This document shows, piece after piece, positions 20,796-30,787 of a DNA stretch of 64,000 bases; within the stretch, counting starts at the first letter, position 1; each line of letters begins with the position of its first letter. Source of the DNA: Loripinus fragilis (lineage: Eukaryota; Mollusca; Bivalvia; Lucinida; Lucinidae); contig OZ026522.1 of assembly GCA_964019695.1 (NCBI GenBank), positions 76,911,601 through 76,975,600 of the forward strand, read 5' to 3'. The position numbers and the translations under genes were made by a program. Under the pieces are notes generated by a model that worked only from the letters and a program-made list of their open reading frames with translations, had not been told where the DNA came from and made no database searches.

Positions 20796-21101
20796 GGTAC
20801 CAGCGAAGAATGGAGGTCTGTGTTTTATATATGTGCTGGTCTTAGTGTTTTAGGAATTGTCGTGTTTGCTACTTTATCAACGGGGGAGATACAACCCTGG
20901 TCAAGAACTAACATGGAGCTTATTATAACTAATGGGAAAACATCTGTAGACCCTGAAATGGAAGATGGTGTAAAAACAAACATAGACCATAGAATAAACG
21001 ATGATGCTGAAGATACCACAATAGAGCAAGAGTCATTATTATCACACAATGAGAGAACTGGAAAACATTTAGTAGAAAGCAATTTGACAAATCAAGAGTA
21101 A
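20796..21101 (+). CDS. SLC17-family transporter, last coding exon
   Basis: The exon enters in phase 0 after TATATTTCAG and ends at TAA 21099-21101 (101 codons). It starts GTSEEWRSVFYICAGLSVLG, the E-W-x-x-V-F-Y-I segment and last membrane helix of the family, followed by the family-typical G-E-I-Q-P-W. The cytosolic tail is long, acidic and polar, and contains EQESLLSHNE, which fits the [DE]xxxL[LI] acidic-dileucine consensus used for endosome/lysosome or vesicle sorting. Human sialin carries its dileucine signal at the N terminus, so the position differs. The gene continues from the exon at 13784 across a 6.9-kb intron full of repeats. Confidence 0.93.
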   Translation, partial: GTSEEWRSVFYICAGLSVLGIVVFATLSTGEIQPWSRTNMELIITNGKTSVDPEMEDGVKTNIDHRINDDAEDTTIEQESLLSHNERTGKHLVESNLTNQE

Positions 21102-21160
21102 TTGGGTATCTCACAGAGCAGAAGCATTTTCAAGTTGAGAAACACAGTATTACAAAAACC

Positions 21161-21383
21161 GGCCTCGTATTTATAAAAGTTTTGTCATGCTCAACTTGAC
21201 TGAGCGTAAAATTCAAGTTTTGATAAGAAAAAATAAATGCTGAAAAATTGAATAAAGATTTGTATTGCTTAAAAACTCTGAGATGTTGTATCTATCCTCC
21301 TAATAAATGTTAAAATGTCAACAGTGCTTTATTTCATGCTAAGTTGGATAGTTAGCATGAAAAAGTTTTATAACCTCGGGGCC
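21161..21383. mobile_element. MITE family G, copy 1 (in the SLC17 3' flank)
   Basis: Ends GGCCTCGTATTTATAAAAGT and AAAGTTTTATAACCTCGGGG with inner CATGCTCAACTTGACTGAGC against CATGCTAAGTTGGATAGTTA form a foldback shared with 27761-28000 and 28235-28445. AATAAA occurs at 21232 and 21251 inside it, 131 and 150 bp after the SLC17 stop codon. Confidence 0.85.
21232..21256 (+). terminator. Candidate polyadenylation signals for the SLC17 gene
   Basis: Two AATAAA hexamers (21232-21237 and 21251-21256) are the first after the stop codon at 21101. Both lie inside MITE copy 21161-21383, so the element may supply the mRNA 3' end. Use is not proven by sequence. Confidence 0.45.
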
Positions 21384-21866
21384 AGTTATAAATTGACTTA
21401 AAAGAATGTTTCTATTATGTTACTTTTTCAACAATGTCCTGCCTGTGTCACCTAGTTGAACAATGCTGTTAAATTTATTGAGCGAAAACTTCCAATGAGC
21501 GCACAAACGAAATGATTCTGGTAGAAGAAAAAAACTGTAGGCTTATGAAGAGGCTTTTTTGTGTTTTATCTATAAATGCATACACTATATTATGGAACCT
21601 CAAAATGGGCATTTTCTTCTTTCTTTTATTTACAAGAAAGGAATTTTAAGAGAAAATCAAAAAAGAAATTTACACAATAAAATTAAAATGGAATCTTAAA
21701 CCAGAAAACAGAATAGAAATTGTATATAAAAGAAATAGACTAATGGCTGAAAATGATTTTGTTCCCCCATAGGGAATTTTGCAGACATACCTTATCTTGA
21801 TGAGCATTTCAGGCTGCGTCGAATGAGAGATGTTTGTACTCTGTACGCTGGGGCGTTAGTCTCATA
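21384..21866. other. No recognisable feature
   Basis: AT-rich sequence between the MITE and the mariner relic. No repeat or coding similarity was recognised. Confidence 0.4.
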
Positions 21867-23195
21867 CGAGGGGCATTTGGAAAGTTCTTAGCATGGTATT
21901 TTATCTCAGTAACCAATTTACAAACCCTTTCATGTTTGGTATCATTTAAAAGAACTATCTTTTTTCTTTGTTCTAGCACAAAATCCATAAAAATGTTACG
22001 ATGCAAACACGAAAAATATGATTGTGAATACATGTACTGTTTGTATTCTGGAAAACGCAAAATTTCAGTGGAAAATATAACTTTTTACCTTTGGAAAAGT
22101 GTGCAAAACATTAAGAATCGTTCATGAAATTAGATCATTTTATAACATTTGGTAGGCCACAATCTTGTACAATGATTATACGTTAGATGTAGGATGTTGG
22201 ATGTTTCTAATAAATAAATACCGGAACAGCAATACCAAAATCGTTTAGAAAGCAAAACAATGCGCCTATTTTTTTGTATAAAAATCTCATGTCACAATGC
22301 ACATATTTTGAATAAATATAAACGACAGTAGTTTAAAAATGCCGTCAGTTGTATTTTTGTCAAGCACACTTTATGCTCTTTGTATTGGAACCACAAGAAT
22401 ATTTTGTTAACCAGAACAAAGGGAAGATAACTCTTAAAATCTTTCCATGGGCAGAATGAGTTTTGCTATGAGTTGACGTTCTGGTTCATTTCAGTTGAAA
22501 ACAGTGGCAAACAAAAAAGTAAAAACACATTGAGAGTAGAAATCAATCAATTTTGTGATGGTTAACGCGATACCATGAGAAAATCTTATGCAATCAACAA
22601 AATATGCTGGGTTGAGTTGAAAAGTAGGGGTATCGTTATTAGGAATAATTTCCTCGAATACAGAACTAATAAATATACACATTTTTCGCGAAGAAATTAT
22701 TGTTATGCATTGTTGGCCACGAAAAAGCAAATCATATACACGATAGGCTTTTTTGTGCTCCTGTAGTGACACAATTTGTAGTAAAAGTATAAAGAAAAAT
22801 CGAAAAAAGTCCCATTTTTGAAAGTTTACCGATTCTCTTTTAGTCAACGTTTTCCCACTGTTAAGGTGGTAGTCGTGCAAGCAGTGATCGCATAATATAG
22901 TTTAATAAAAAATAAGCTGGCACTAAATCGTTAATTTGTCAAATCATTATCGCAAAAAGGATCCCCAATTTTCCTTCGCTTTTTTCCAAGTATTCTGCTT
23001 AAAATTTCCACCAGTATATAAACCCTACTCATTTTGAGCATGTTCTGCACGTGCACACCAAGTCCTTTTTTGACAAAAATTAAAACATCAAGTAGCCGTT
23101 GAGTGCTAGTTTTCAAAAATATATTATGTGATAGCACTTTATCAACGCATTGTGGAGTTATGATGTCATGCTAAGAACTTTCCAAAGGACCCTCG
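21867..23195. mobile_element. Mariner-like element relic
   Basis: The left end, after TA, reads CGAGGGGCATTTGGAAAGTT then CTTAGCATG; the right end inverted reads CGAGGGTCCTTTGGAAAGTT then CTTAGCATG. Both abut TA dinucleotides, and the 1329-bp length equals that of a full mariner. The terminal CGAGGG..(.)TTTGGAAAGTT type is mariner-like. Open frames inside (up to 129 codons, minus strand) show no recognisable DD(34)D transposase, so the coding part is decayed or replaced. A related end fragment lies at 31320. Confidence 0.7.
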
Positions 23196-23404
23196 TATGT
23201 TGCCATATCAAATTAAGAAAAAAAAGTCTGAGCTACATAAAGAAGGCATTAAACTGTTAAATTATTTAAATTACTCAAATAGTCTGCATGCTGGAAACCT
23301 TAGCTACACATAAAGCTTTTGGCACAAAATTATGGCTTCCTAAGGTGTAATGTGTGTTACTTAAATTACCCTTTAAAATGATAGCTGTGACCAATATCAT
23401 TAAT

Positions 23405-23642
23405 GAGCCAGTGCATGAGATTTCCAACAATTTGGTATGTGCGACCAGCAAAGCCTCAGACCAGCCTGCGCATACGCGCAGTCTGATCAAAGCCTTTGCT
23501 TGTCGCTTGAGTATTCTATGATTGTTAAGCTACTGACCGAGCGTCATTTGGAGTTTCTAAGCTTAAAAGGAGGCTGCACAGGCTCATCTGAGTCTACACT
23601 TGTCAAAATGTCATATTGTTGGAAATCACGTGCACTGGCTCA
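23405..23642. mobile_element. MITE family E, copy 1
   Basis: GAGCCAGTGCATGAGATTTC and the inverse GAAATCACGTGCACTGGCTC form the ends; CCTGCGCATACGCGCAGTCT and GGAGGCTGCACAGGCTCATC lie within. An inverted relative is at 44540-44757. Confidence 0.8.
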
Positions 23643-23710
23643 TTTACTTTTACAGCTGATCTGTGTATTTTTCCAAATGTGTTTGATCTTGTTGTACATG
23701 TACTAACATG

Positions 23711-25021
23711 CTCATTTTGCTTATCGAAAAACAAACATTGTTTTCTATCTTAAATACAGTATCTTATATAAGTAAATATACAACCCTAAGTAGGTGGTGT
23801 AAAAAGCGATAAAATTCTCGATAAGCATCACATTTTATCTCTTTTTTCACAGCTCTTTTAATAAATTTAATATTTGGACCAAACATGATATTATATGCAT
23901 TAACATCTGCTGGAACACGACAACGACGGTGATGTTTCAACCCACGCCTGAAAGGTGAGTATTTTAACGACATCTGAGGGTCGAATCAAATAACTATTAT
24001 TGCATTAAGTCATTTTGTCGCTTGAAATCACTTTGGAACAACTTTTCGGAAAGTTCAATAGCGGCGCGCAGAAGGTTCTAAAAGCACCTGTTCCATCCAG
24101 AGCAAAGACTTACGTCATCCTGACCAAACTAAATTATGTACACTCCTATGTGTGTTACTGCTGGTGACGCCAATTTTGTAACGGAACCAAAATGTGTATA
24201 CTGTATGTAAAGTTTTAAAAAGAGCTGTGCGTCAACATCACGTCAATCGCATGATTAAATTATAATCAGTTGCACCTTTATCAAGTGTAATACGGCTTTT
24301 TTATACAATAATAAAACATGAGCGCTCATGTTAGGTCCTCTATTTAACGTACCTCCAACAGGTCATGTTATATGGAAAAGGGTACACAGCTTAAAGCATA
24401 TTGGGCATTGTGAAATGGAGGATATTGAATTTTGAGCCTTACAGAGTTGGTGTTTTGTGTTCTTTGAGCTATTCTTTTACATATTAAAATATGGTAACTT
24501 TTTTCACACATGCTGATAAATCCTGTTCTACGTATTCCATAATAGATATTACAAATATTGACAAAATATGCGATTGATTTAGCCAAAAATTTAAATGTTT
24601 ATGTAAACTGATTGATTGTGAAGCACATGAAGGGTCGGAGTAAACTATAGGGGATCAAATTGTTTGTGTTCATTTTTTAAGTAAACCAGGTCACAAGGGA
24701 CCTGTAAAAAACGAGGACGAAGCCTGATTTTTTTCAACATCTGATGGATCTGGTGAATGTTAATGCTTTGAGAAATTGTGTTTAATAGCGATTATTGCAT
24801 AAATTTAACGTTGAATAAATCAACATTTTAGGGAAAATATGGCACTATATTTTGTCGCCTTATCACAGTCAACATGGGATTGAACGTTTGTATCAGATCC
24901 GTCTTATACTTACCAAATAGCATTTAAAGCATTTATATTCGGAACGTGGGTACCTGTGAGGGTGTTCTGTGCTTCCATTAGATTGTGGGCCTGATGTATA
25001 GGTAATCAGTATATGAAGCAT
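23711..25021. other. Largely featureless intergenic DNA
   Basis: CATTTTATCTCTTTT followed by TTTAATAAATTTAAT (23828-23872), and AAAACATGAGC.CTCATGT (24311), also occur together at 55830-55890, so a degraded repeat is spread here. No coding similarity was recognised. Confidence 0.4.
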
Positions 25022-25164
25022 GGGCGGATCAAGAAAATTCCTTCAGGGTTTGTTTTAGTCATCAAATCATGTAATCTCACATTATATAATACAGAGGTCT
25101 GTAAGAACCTCGCTTGAGAAGGCGGTCTGATTGCTTCTTGAAGTGTCCGTACCAGTATTTTCAA
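25022..25164 (+). repeat. GGATCAAG-type MITE fragment
   Basis: GGGCGGATCAAGAAAATTCC, ACAGAGGTCTGTAAGAACCTCG, TGATTGCTTCTTGAAG and GTACCAGTATTTTCAA parallel 10028-10160. Confidence 0.65.
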
Positions 25165-25870
25165 TGTAAGTAAGAAGGCAAAAATCAGGAATCGATACAG
25201 TCAAGTTCCACACCTGACCCAGGACACCACATTGTAAAGAGACAAAAAGACTAGAAAACATCACATACAAGAGAGCCAAGAGGTTAGCCTTTTCACAGCA
25301 GATGACCACAAGGCTGCAATAAACAGATAAGAAAGCATGACAAACACGAAACAAAAATAACAAAAAGGATCCATAAAAGAAGCACCGCCTTGGAAGGGTC
25401 AATTAAAATATGTTTACTAAAGGCTTAAACTAGTTTTATGGTACCAACCTACCCTTATTTCTGATGTGGATCAAGACAAGTATGTGTTTGGTTCGCATGA
25501 AAGATCTCTAGCTTATCGGTGCATCATCTCCTAGTAAATACAAATCGAGATATAAAAAGGAGATAAAACAAAGATAAGGACTCAACATTATATCCAACTG
25601 AATATTGGAGTGACAGAAATCCAACAGTTAAACCTGGTGGGTCCGATAGTGTTTCACAACATCAGGCCCTAACCCTCTCATCTATACATGTATATAAAGC
25701 TTTAAGACGGAAACCTTCATTGAATCTGAGGTCTGACCCACCAGCGTGCAATTTAAGGGGAAAGCAAAATTGTCAACCGTGATTGGGTTGACCACCAACC
25801 ATGCAGTCTGTTGCAATAATTTAATGTTATAGCCAATCTTCTTATGGATGGATCAGAACTTGACATCAAT
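25165..25870 (-). mobile_element. Penelope-like element 3' end (coding tail and 3' non-coding region)
   Basis: On the minus strand the segment 25870-25725 codes, with breaks, the C-terminal words NPITV...NFAFPLNCTLVGQTSDS that end Penelope-like reverse-transcriptase polyproteins of bivalves. The following 25690-25165 is the 3' non-coding repeat also present at 2245, 6725, 13640 and 56165. It is the only copy in which both parts are joined, so it identifies the otherwise anonymous non-coding repeats. Confidence 0.75.
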
Positions 25871-26502
25871 GCCACCTAAGTTAGTAAAGAAGTAAAGACT
25901 ATTATTTAGCACATATATAGATTTACATGAGTAGCTCCCGTCCCTTAATAACTGAAAATTTTTTATGGTTATATAACAATCAAACAAACAAATATAAGTA
26001 GCTAACCGTCGATGAGGCCCTCACTATTTACATAAATATATGTGTATAAAAATAAACAGGCAAAAGATTATAGTTTACCATATTCAACCTAATAAGTACT
26101 TTTCACTTATCAGTTTTAAAATCCATATCCTTAAAACATGGTAAATTCAGACCAGTTGGCACCTGAAGAAGCCTATCAAGATCCGCAGTTTTCCATCCAT
26201 GCTTCTGTTATTGCAAGTCCACCTGACCAACTGTAAGTCAGAAATCCATACAGTGCAAACAACCCTAAGTAATTAGTGTGTGCTTATAAGGTTGCGTTCT
26301 TATAAGGTTGAGTATGGTATTTTGATGTCTGAGAATCATATGTGCCCATTTGAACTCCGGCATCAAAATCCTGCATCACATAGTTTTCATTGTTAAGATA
26401 TCTAACTGAAATGAAACATAAGATGAAAGTTTGTACAAGCAGGGTTCAAATAAGCTGACTTCAAGCAAACACTCCAAACTCTTTACATACTAATGCTGTC
26501 TG

Positions 26503-26790
26503 TTGATAACAATTGCAAACAGTTTGTACCCAGATCAGGGCCAACACACATATGCTGACCTTGGTCAGAAATGCATGCAGCTACCAGGTATGCTTACACT
26601 CAGCCGTTGTGATGCAACTTCCTACACTTACGGCAAAGGAAATGCCACTGCACTGAATAGTATGATGTCCGGAAACTACCAATGTGTAACAACTTTAGTT
26701 GACGCTGGTACCACTCACTAAGAGTTGATGGATGCAGCAATGCATTTCTTTGTTGCATTGTGCAGTCAGCTATCAGGAACATCCATGTAA
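26503..26790 (+). pseudogene. Transposon-type ORF relic (GCDTTS-like), 5' part
   Basis: The frame codes LPGMLTLSRCDATSYTYGKG then NATALNSM, followed after stop codons by ELMDAAMHFFVALCSQLSG. The order resembles a repetitive invertebrate protein of unknown function with a H-A-L-T-G-C-D-T-T-S...GKG motif, which I recall from many invertebrate genomes. The conserved G-C-D-T-T-S is R-C-D-A-T-S here. The MITE at 26792-27012 interrupts it; the frame resumes at 27040. Confidence 0.55.
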
Positions 26791-26791
26791 T

Positions 26792-27012
26792 ATACTGTAA
26801 ATTCGGAAATTTTCGCGAGAATTTTATTTTCGCGAATAGCGTTTAAAGACATATTTGCGACGTAAAAATTCGCGACTATGACATGATATACCTTCATCAG
26901 TAAATGACAGACTGATTCCACCATTTCGCGAGGTTTTTATTTTCTCGAAACTTCGCATATGCGAAGTTTCGCGAAAATAAAACCCTCGCGAAAATTTCCG
27001 AATTTACAGTAT
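26792..27012. mobile_element. Palindromic MITE (ATACTGTAAATTCGG ends)
   Basis: ATACTGTAAATTCGGAAATT TTCGCG at the left and its inverse CGCGAAAATTTCCGAATTTA CAGTAT at the right are almost perfect arms, with GAATTTTATTTTCGCGAA against TTCGCGAAAATAAAACCC. 221 bp. It is inserted into the pseudogene at 26503-27330. Confidence 0.9.
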
Positions 27013-27039
27013 TCAGATAGAAGAAGAGAATCCTTAAGT

Positions 27040-27330
27040 GATGGCTTTACCTCCAACATCTGCGAATCTTCTGCAACATATACTTTGGGCTCATCTTCAA
27101 GTCATGTGGTGAAAAGCAGCCGATTGTGAAGGTCCTCCAGATGAGTCAAGCTAAAATCACACTTTGGGTGGGAGTCTCTAGATGAAATTTCTATACTGGT
27201 CATTGCTGAAGGCGATCCTGCTCCATCTGAGTGACTTGGTGTGATTCAGTGTCAGTGCATAGGACAGGGCAAGAAGTGTTCTGCGCTGGCATGTAGATGC
27301 CACAAACACATAAAATCACAAAATATAGGG
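27040..27330 (+). pseudogene. Transposon-type ORF relic, C-terminal part with CXC cluster
   Basis: Translation gives LPPTSANLLQHILWAHLQVM, stop, KAADCEGPPDES, frameshift, DEISILVIAEGDPAPSE, frameshift and VIQCQCIGQGKKCSALACRC HK. The tail C-x-C-x6-C-x4-C-x-C is a tesmin/TSO1-like CXC half cluster seen at the end of the same repetitive invertebrate family. At least two stops and two frameshifts make it dead. A GGATCC MITE begins directly after it. Confidence 0.7.
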
Positions 27331-27597
27331 TTTTCTAGCAAAACAGGTCCGGATCCCCTGAAAAATCGCTGCTACCAAGCCAGCATTCTATGTTATGCCA
27401 TCATCAGCACGCCAGTAAAACGCCATTGAATGCCGTTTCACTGGCGTGCCTTTAATGGCCCGCTTATAGTGGTATTTGGATCCTCCCTCCACTCGTCCCC
27501 TCATCTAAAAAAATGAAGAAAAAAAAAAGAAAAAAAAAACGTTGACAAAGTTTGACCCCCTCTGACAAAACCTTCTGGATCCGCACATAAGCAGCAA
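27311..27597 (-). mobile_element. GGATCC MITE family, copy 1
   Basis: AAAATATAGGGTTTTCTAGC, GGTCCGGATCCCCTGAAAAATC, CCAAGCCAGCATTC, ACGCCAGTAAAACGCCATT and the end CCCCCTCTGACAAAACCTTC TGGATCCGC match copies at 33638, 36165, 56935 and 60617. The 5' end (GCGCGGATCCAGA) is missing. Confidence 0.8.
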
Positions 27598-27760
27598 CTG
27601 TCATGCACGCCACTCTGCAACTGTCATGGTGGACAGAATTGCTTGAATCAATTCACTGCGACCAGGAAACATCTGATAAATAATTCTACTCGTGATGCAC
27701 AGCAGCAACATTGTTCGTTTTCTTATGTCGCGGCTCACGTGTAGGACAAGATCAAAATCT

Positions 27761-28000
27761 GGCTTCGAGGTTATAAAACTTTTTCATGCTCAACTCAGCT
27801 GAGCACGAAATTTATCCCGCTCATAAATGTTAAAATGCCAACAATTGTTGGCGTTTTAACATTAATAAGCATGATAAATACATCTGAAAGATTTTAAGCA
27901 AGAAACTTTTTTATTTGTCGGTATTTTAGTATTTATGAGCAGTTGAAATTTCGTGCTCAGTTGAGTTGAACATGAAAAAAGTTGTATAACCTCGGCCCTG
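27761..28000. mobile_element. MITE family G, copy 2
   Basis: GGCTTCGAGGTTATAAAACT and the inverse GTTGTATAACCTCGGCCCTG close a foldback with inner CATGCTCAACTCAGCTGAGC against GCTCAGTTGAGTTGAACATG and TAAATGTTAAAATGCCAACA centre repeats. It lies 0.9 kb upstream of the glucosylceramidase start. Confidence 0.88.
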
Positions 28001-28234
28001 GTGTTCTAGCAATTACCTTCATGGTAAGTATTGCCATTTAAGACAAGTGGCTGCTGAGTTAAATCAGGAAGCAAATAAAACCCTTTCATTTGAACCATCT
28101 TCTTTATCTTATTATCAACTGTGTCAATACTGATACTATACGCAATATGTTTGTCGCTTCGTCAGTGTTTTGATACTAGTTGGATGTAAACATAGTTTTA
28201 GATACGAGTGTGTGTTAAACGTAAATCTGAAGCG

Positions 28235-28445
28235 ACCCTGAGGTTCTATTGTTCATGCTCAACTCAACTGAGAATGAAATGTCAACTTCTCATAAAAACT
28301 TAAATGCTGAAAAAACGACTTGCATTGCTTTTAAACTCTCAAATGTTGTATTTATCATGCTAATAGATAAGGCATTTATGAGCTTGATACATTTCATGCT
28401 CAGTTTAATAGTTGAGCATAAAAAGTTTTATAAACTCGGGGCCTG
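28235..28445. mobile_element. MITE family G, copy 3
   Basis: CATGCTCAACTCAACTGAGA and the closing AAAAGTTTTATAAACTCGGG match copies at 21161 and 27761, with shared inner words AAATGCTGAAAAA, TTGCATTGCTTTTAAACTCTC. About 450 bp upstream of the glucosylceramidase gene. Confidence 0.85.
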
Positions 28446-28775
28446 AGCATTGGAAATACCTAGGAACCAAATAGGAGAGCATTCCTGAATTATTTCCTTA
28501 AATACTGTTCTATTTGGTTCAACGCTGTTTGCAATTGTCATATTTGTGATACGCCAAAAACCTGTTAAAACACTGACTCCGTTAACGCTGGACGAAATGA
28601 GTCATTAACTCATGATGCAGCGGGATCCTGAGCAAACCCGCAACGTCGAAGCACCGTCATATCAACGTCGGTACATCATTTTTGATAAAATTTTTGTGAA
28701 GGAATTTTTATAAAATTGCTTTCTTGATCGATGGATCTAGAAAACACACAAATATCGATAACACTGCATCTTAAT

Positions 28776-28836
28776 GAATAAACATAGCATCAATGTCGAT
28801 GCGACGTTATCATCGAAACTGATGCTATATTTATTC
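28776..28836. promoter_or_regulatory. Hairpin just upstream of the glucosylceramidase gene
   Basis: GAATAAACATAGCATCAATG TCGATG (28776-28801) and CATCGAAACTGATGCTATAT TTATTC (28811-28836) pair with two or three mismatches across a 9-nt loop, ending 55 bp before the ATG. It may be a MITE remnant or a structured 5' leader/promoter element. A possible 3' splice site (TTTCTTGACAG, cut after 28859) follows it, so an untranslated first exon further upstream is possible. Confidence 0.55.
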
Positions 28837-28891
28837 AAGTGTGTGTGCTTTCTTGACAGGGATATGGTAATAAAACAGATAGCCTAGGGAT

Positions 28892-30463
28892 ATGAACATT
28901 ACAATGAAGCTTACTATAGACACAAGCTACTGGGTACATGCTTTGGCTTCGCTTCTGGTAGTCGGAAGCGCAGATGAAAACCCCTGCATCCCGCGGAAAT
29001 ATGACCAGGATTCTATCGTATGTGTTTGTAACGCCACCTACTGTGACGACGTTGGTATCACTACGCCGCCGCCGTATTTTTACTACAACGCGTTTACCAC
29101 TTCGTTGGATGGCCAGAGACTGAAAAGAGACCTGGGCTCGTTTCAAGTCCAACCAATCGTTTATCCTGCTGAAATCGGAAACCATACTTACCAAGAGATT
29201 GTTGGGTTCGGTGGAGCTTTTACAGATGCCGCTACCATGACTATAAAGACTCTCTCTGAAGCTGTGCAACAAAAACTCGTAAACTCTTACTTCCATCCAA
29301 CGGGAATAGAATATACTCTTGGCAGAATTCCCATGGCAAGTTGTGATTTTTCTAAAAGGATTTATTCGTACGACGATGTCACAAACGATCTTAGTCTGAC
29401 CCACTTTAAGCTCGCAGATGAAGATTTGCAATTCAAAATTCCAGTTATAAAAGCAGCGCTAAATGTAAGCAAACGTCAGATCAATTTCTTTGGCAGCCCA
29501 TGGAGTTCACCAGCTTGGATGAAATCTAACAATAACATGACTGGGAAAGGATCAATTAAAGGGCAGCCAGGAGGAGAATATTTTAAATCCTGGGCGCTTT
29601 ATTTTGTACGATTCTTGCAAGAGTACCAGAAACAAAACATTACGATTTGGGGACTAACTGCTCAGAATGAACCTAGTGATGGCATGATCGAAGGTTTCCC
29701 GTTTCAGTGTCTCGGATGGACTGCAGATCTCCAACGAGATTTCATTAAAACTGACCTCGGCCCAGCGCTTGAGCAAAGCGGATTTAAAGATGTTAAACTC
29801 ATGATTTTGGATGATCAGCGCGTTTTTCTACCATTTTGGGCGGAAACAGTTTTACATGATTCGGATGCAGCGAAATATGTTTCTGGCATAGCGATTCACT
29901 GGTACGAAGACTTATTTGTGCCACCATCTGCCTTGGAGAGAACATACGAACAATTCGGAGCAAAGTATTTCATGATAAACACAGAAGCTTGTGAACAGGA
30001 CCTGATAAACAAGAACAGATCAGTTTTACTCGGGAATTGGTACCGCGGTGAAAGATACTTCAGAGATATAATGCAGGACATGCGACACAAGGTATCTGCC
30101 TGGGTCGACTGGAACATAGCCTTAGACCTGAGTGGAGGTCCAAACTGGCAAGACAATCGAGCCGATAGCCCCATCATTGTGAACGCAAGTGCGGATGAAT
30201 TTTACAAACAACCAATGTACTACGCGATGGGACATTTTAGCAAATTTGTGTTGCCAGGGTCGAAGATGATTAAAGTGCTCAATAATTTTACTGGTCTTGA
30301 TATGGTGGCATTCTTGAGACCAGATAATTCAATAGCACTCATCCTGGGTAATTATGATGAATATGAGAAAGATTTAACGATATATGACCCAAAGGTGTTT
30401 GGCTACATCTTAAGAATGGTACCGCCAAAAAGTTTTATGACTTTAGTGTGGTACAGGTATTAA
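28892..30463 (+). CDS. GBA1: Lysosomal acid glucosylceramidase (GH30), intronless
   Basis: The protein hydrolyses glucosylceramide to glucose and ceramide in the lysosome. 523 codons are uninterrupted. An in-frame TAG at 28880 sets the start as M1 or M5. Residues about 1-27 look like a signal peptide (hydrophobic WVHALASLLVV, then GSADEN). Cys32, 44, 46 and 51 keep the exact spacing of the two N-terminal disulfides of the human enzyme, within VCVCNATYC. The GH30 barrel has the acid/base Glu260 in LTAQNEP and the nucleophile Glu365 in INTEAC; GFGGAFTDAA, RIPMASCDFS, SPWSSPAWMK, FPFQCLG, WVDWNIAL and GGPNW are further conserved family blocks. The C-terminal beta-sandwich ends at 523, close to the family length. 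Eight N-x-S/T sites fit a glycosylated lysosomal protein. Vertebrate GBA1 has many introns, so a single coding exon suggests intron loss or a retrocopy. No frame damage is visible, so it is likely functional. Confidence 0.97.
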   Translation: MNITMKLTIDTSYWVHALASLLVVGSADENPCIPRKYDQDSIVCVCNATYCDDVGITTPPPYFYYNAFTTSLDGQRLKRDLGSFQVQPIVYPAEIGNHTYQEIVGFGGAFTDAATMTIKTLSEAVQQKLVNSYFHPTGIEYTLGRIPMASCDFSKRIYSYDDVTNDLSLTHFKLADEDLQFKIPVIKAALNVSKRQINFFGSPWSSPAWMKSNNNMTGKGSIKGQPGGEYFKSWALYFVRFLQEYQKQNITIWGLTAQNEPSDGMIEGFPFQCLGWTADLQRDFIKTDLGPALEQSGFKDVKLMILDDQRVFLPFWAETVLHDSDAAKYVSGIAIHWYEDLFVPPSALERTYEQFGAKYFMINTEACEQDLINKNRSVLLGNWYRGERYFRDIMQDMRHKVSAWVDWNIALDLSGGPNWQDNRADSPIIVNASADEFYKQPMYYAMGHFSKFVLPGSKMIKVLNNFTGLDMVAFLRPDNSIALILGNYDEYEKDLTIYDPKVFGYILRMVPPKSFMTLVWYRY

Positions 30464-30506
30464 GCTTATAATCCCTTTGCCTACTGGGTAACTTTTCACG
30501 CTGTTT

Positions 30507-30655
30507 TGATACCTGCTGATTTTTTTCCAAAATCAACTTTTTCGAAATATTCTTTCAGGAATATCATCAGCAAACAGTTTAGATTCAGATTAGGCCCGGC
30601 GTTTTGCTAGGCCTGATCTGAACCTAAACTATTTGCAAAAGTTATCAGCAGACCA
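30507..30655 (-). repeat. CAGCAG-ended repeat (family C), copy 2
   Basis: CCTGCTGATTTTTTTCCAAA at the left and AAAAGTTATCAGCAG at the right, with CAAACAGTTTAGATTCAGAT against ATCTGAACCTAAACTATTTG, make an inverted repeat related to 16279-16440 and 52231-52405. It occupies the 3' flank of the glucosylceramidase gene. Confidence 0.7.
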
Positions 30656-30677
30656 CAATAGTAGGCAGCGAGTTAAC

Positions 30678-30683
30678 AATAAA
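30678..30683 (+). terminator. Candidate polyadenylation signal for glucosylceramidase
   Basis: AATAAA lies 215 bp after the stop codon, the first canonical hexamer downstream, just beyond the family C repeat. Use is not proven. Confidence 0.5.
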
Positions 30684-30787
30684 ATACTACTAAATTTTGT
30701 TTACTATTTTGTGGTACAGAATATCAGATTAATTATGATATACTGTTGTGTTTTGTTTTGATCTGTTTTGAAAAACAGAAATGACTA

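Noticed and set aside
20132..20853. Overlapping plus-strand frames of 80-104 codons
   Set aside because: They run through the 79-bp array; only the part from 20796 belongs to a real exon.
22491..22880. 129-codon minus-strand frame inside the mariner-like element as its transposase
   Set aside because: No HTH or DD34D motifs can be seen; the frame is probably fortuitous.
28835..29431. 198-codon frame on the minus strand
   Set aside because: It is antisense to the glucosylceramidase gene and has no family similarity.
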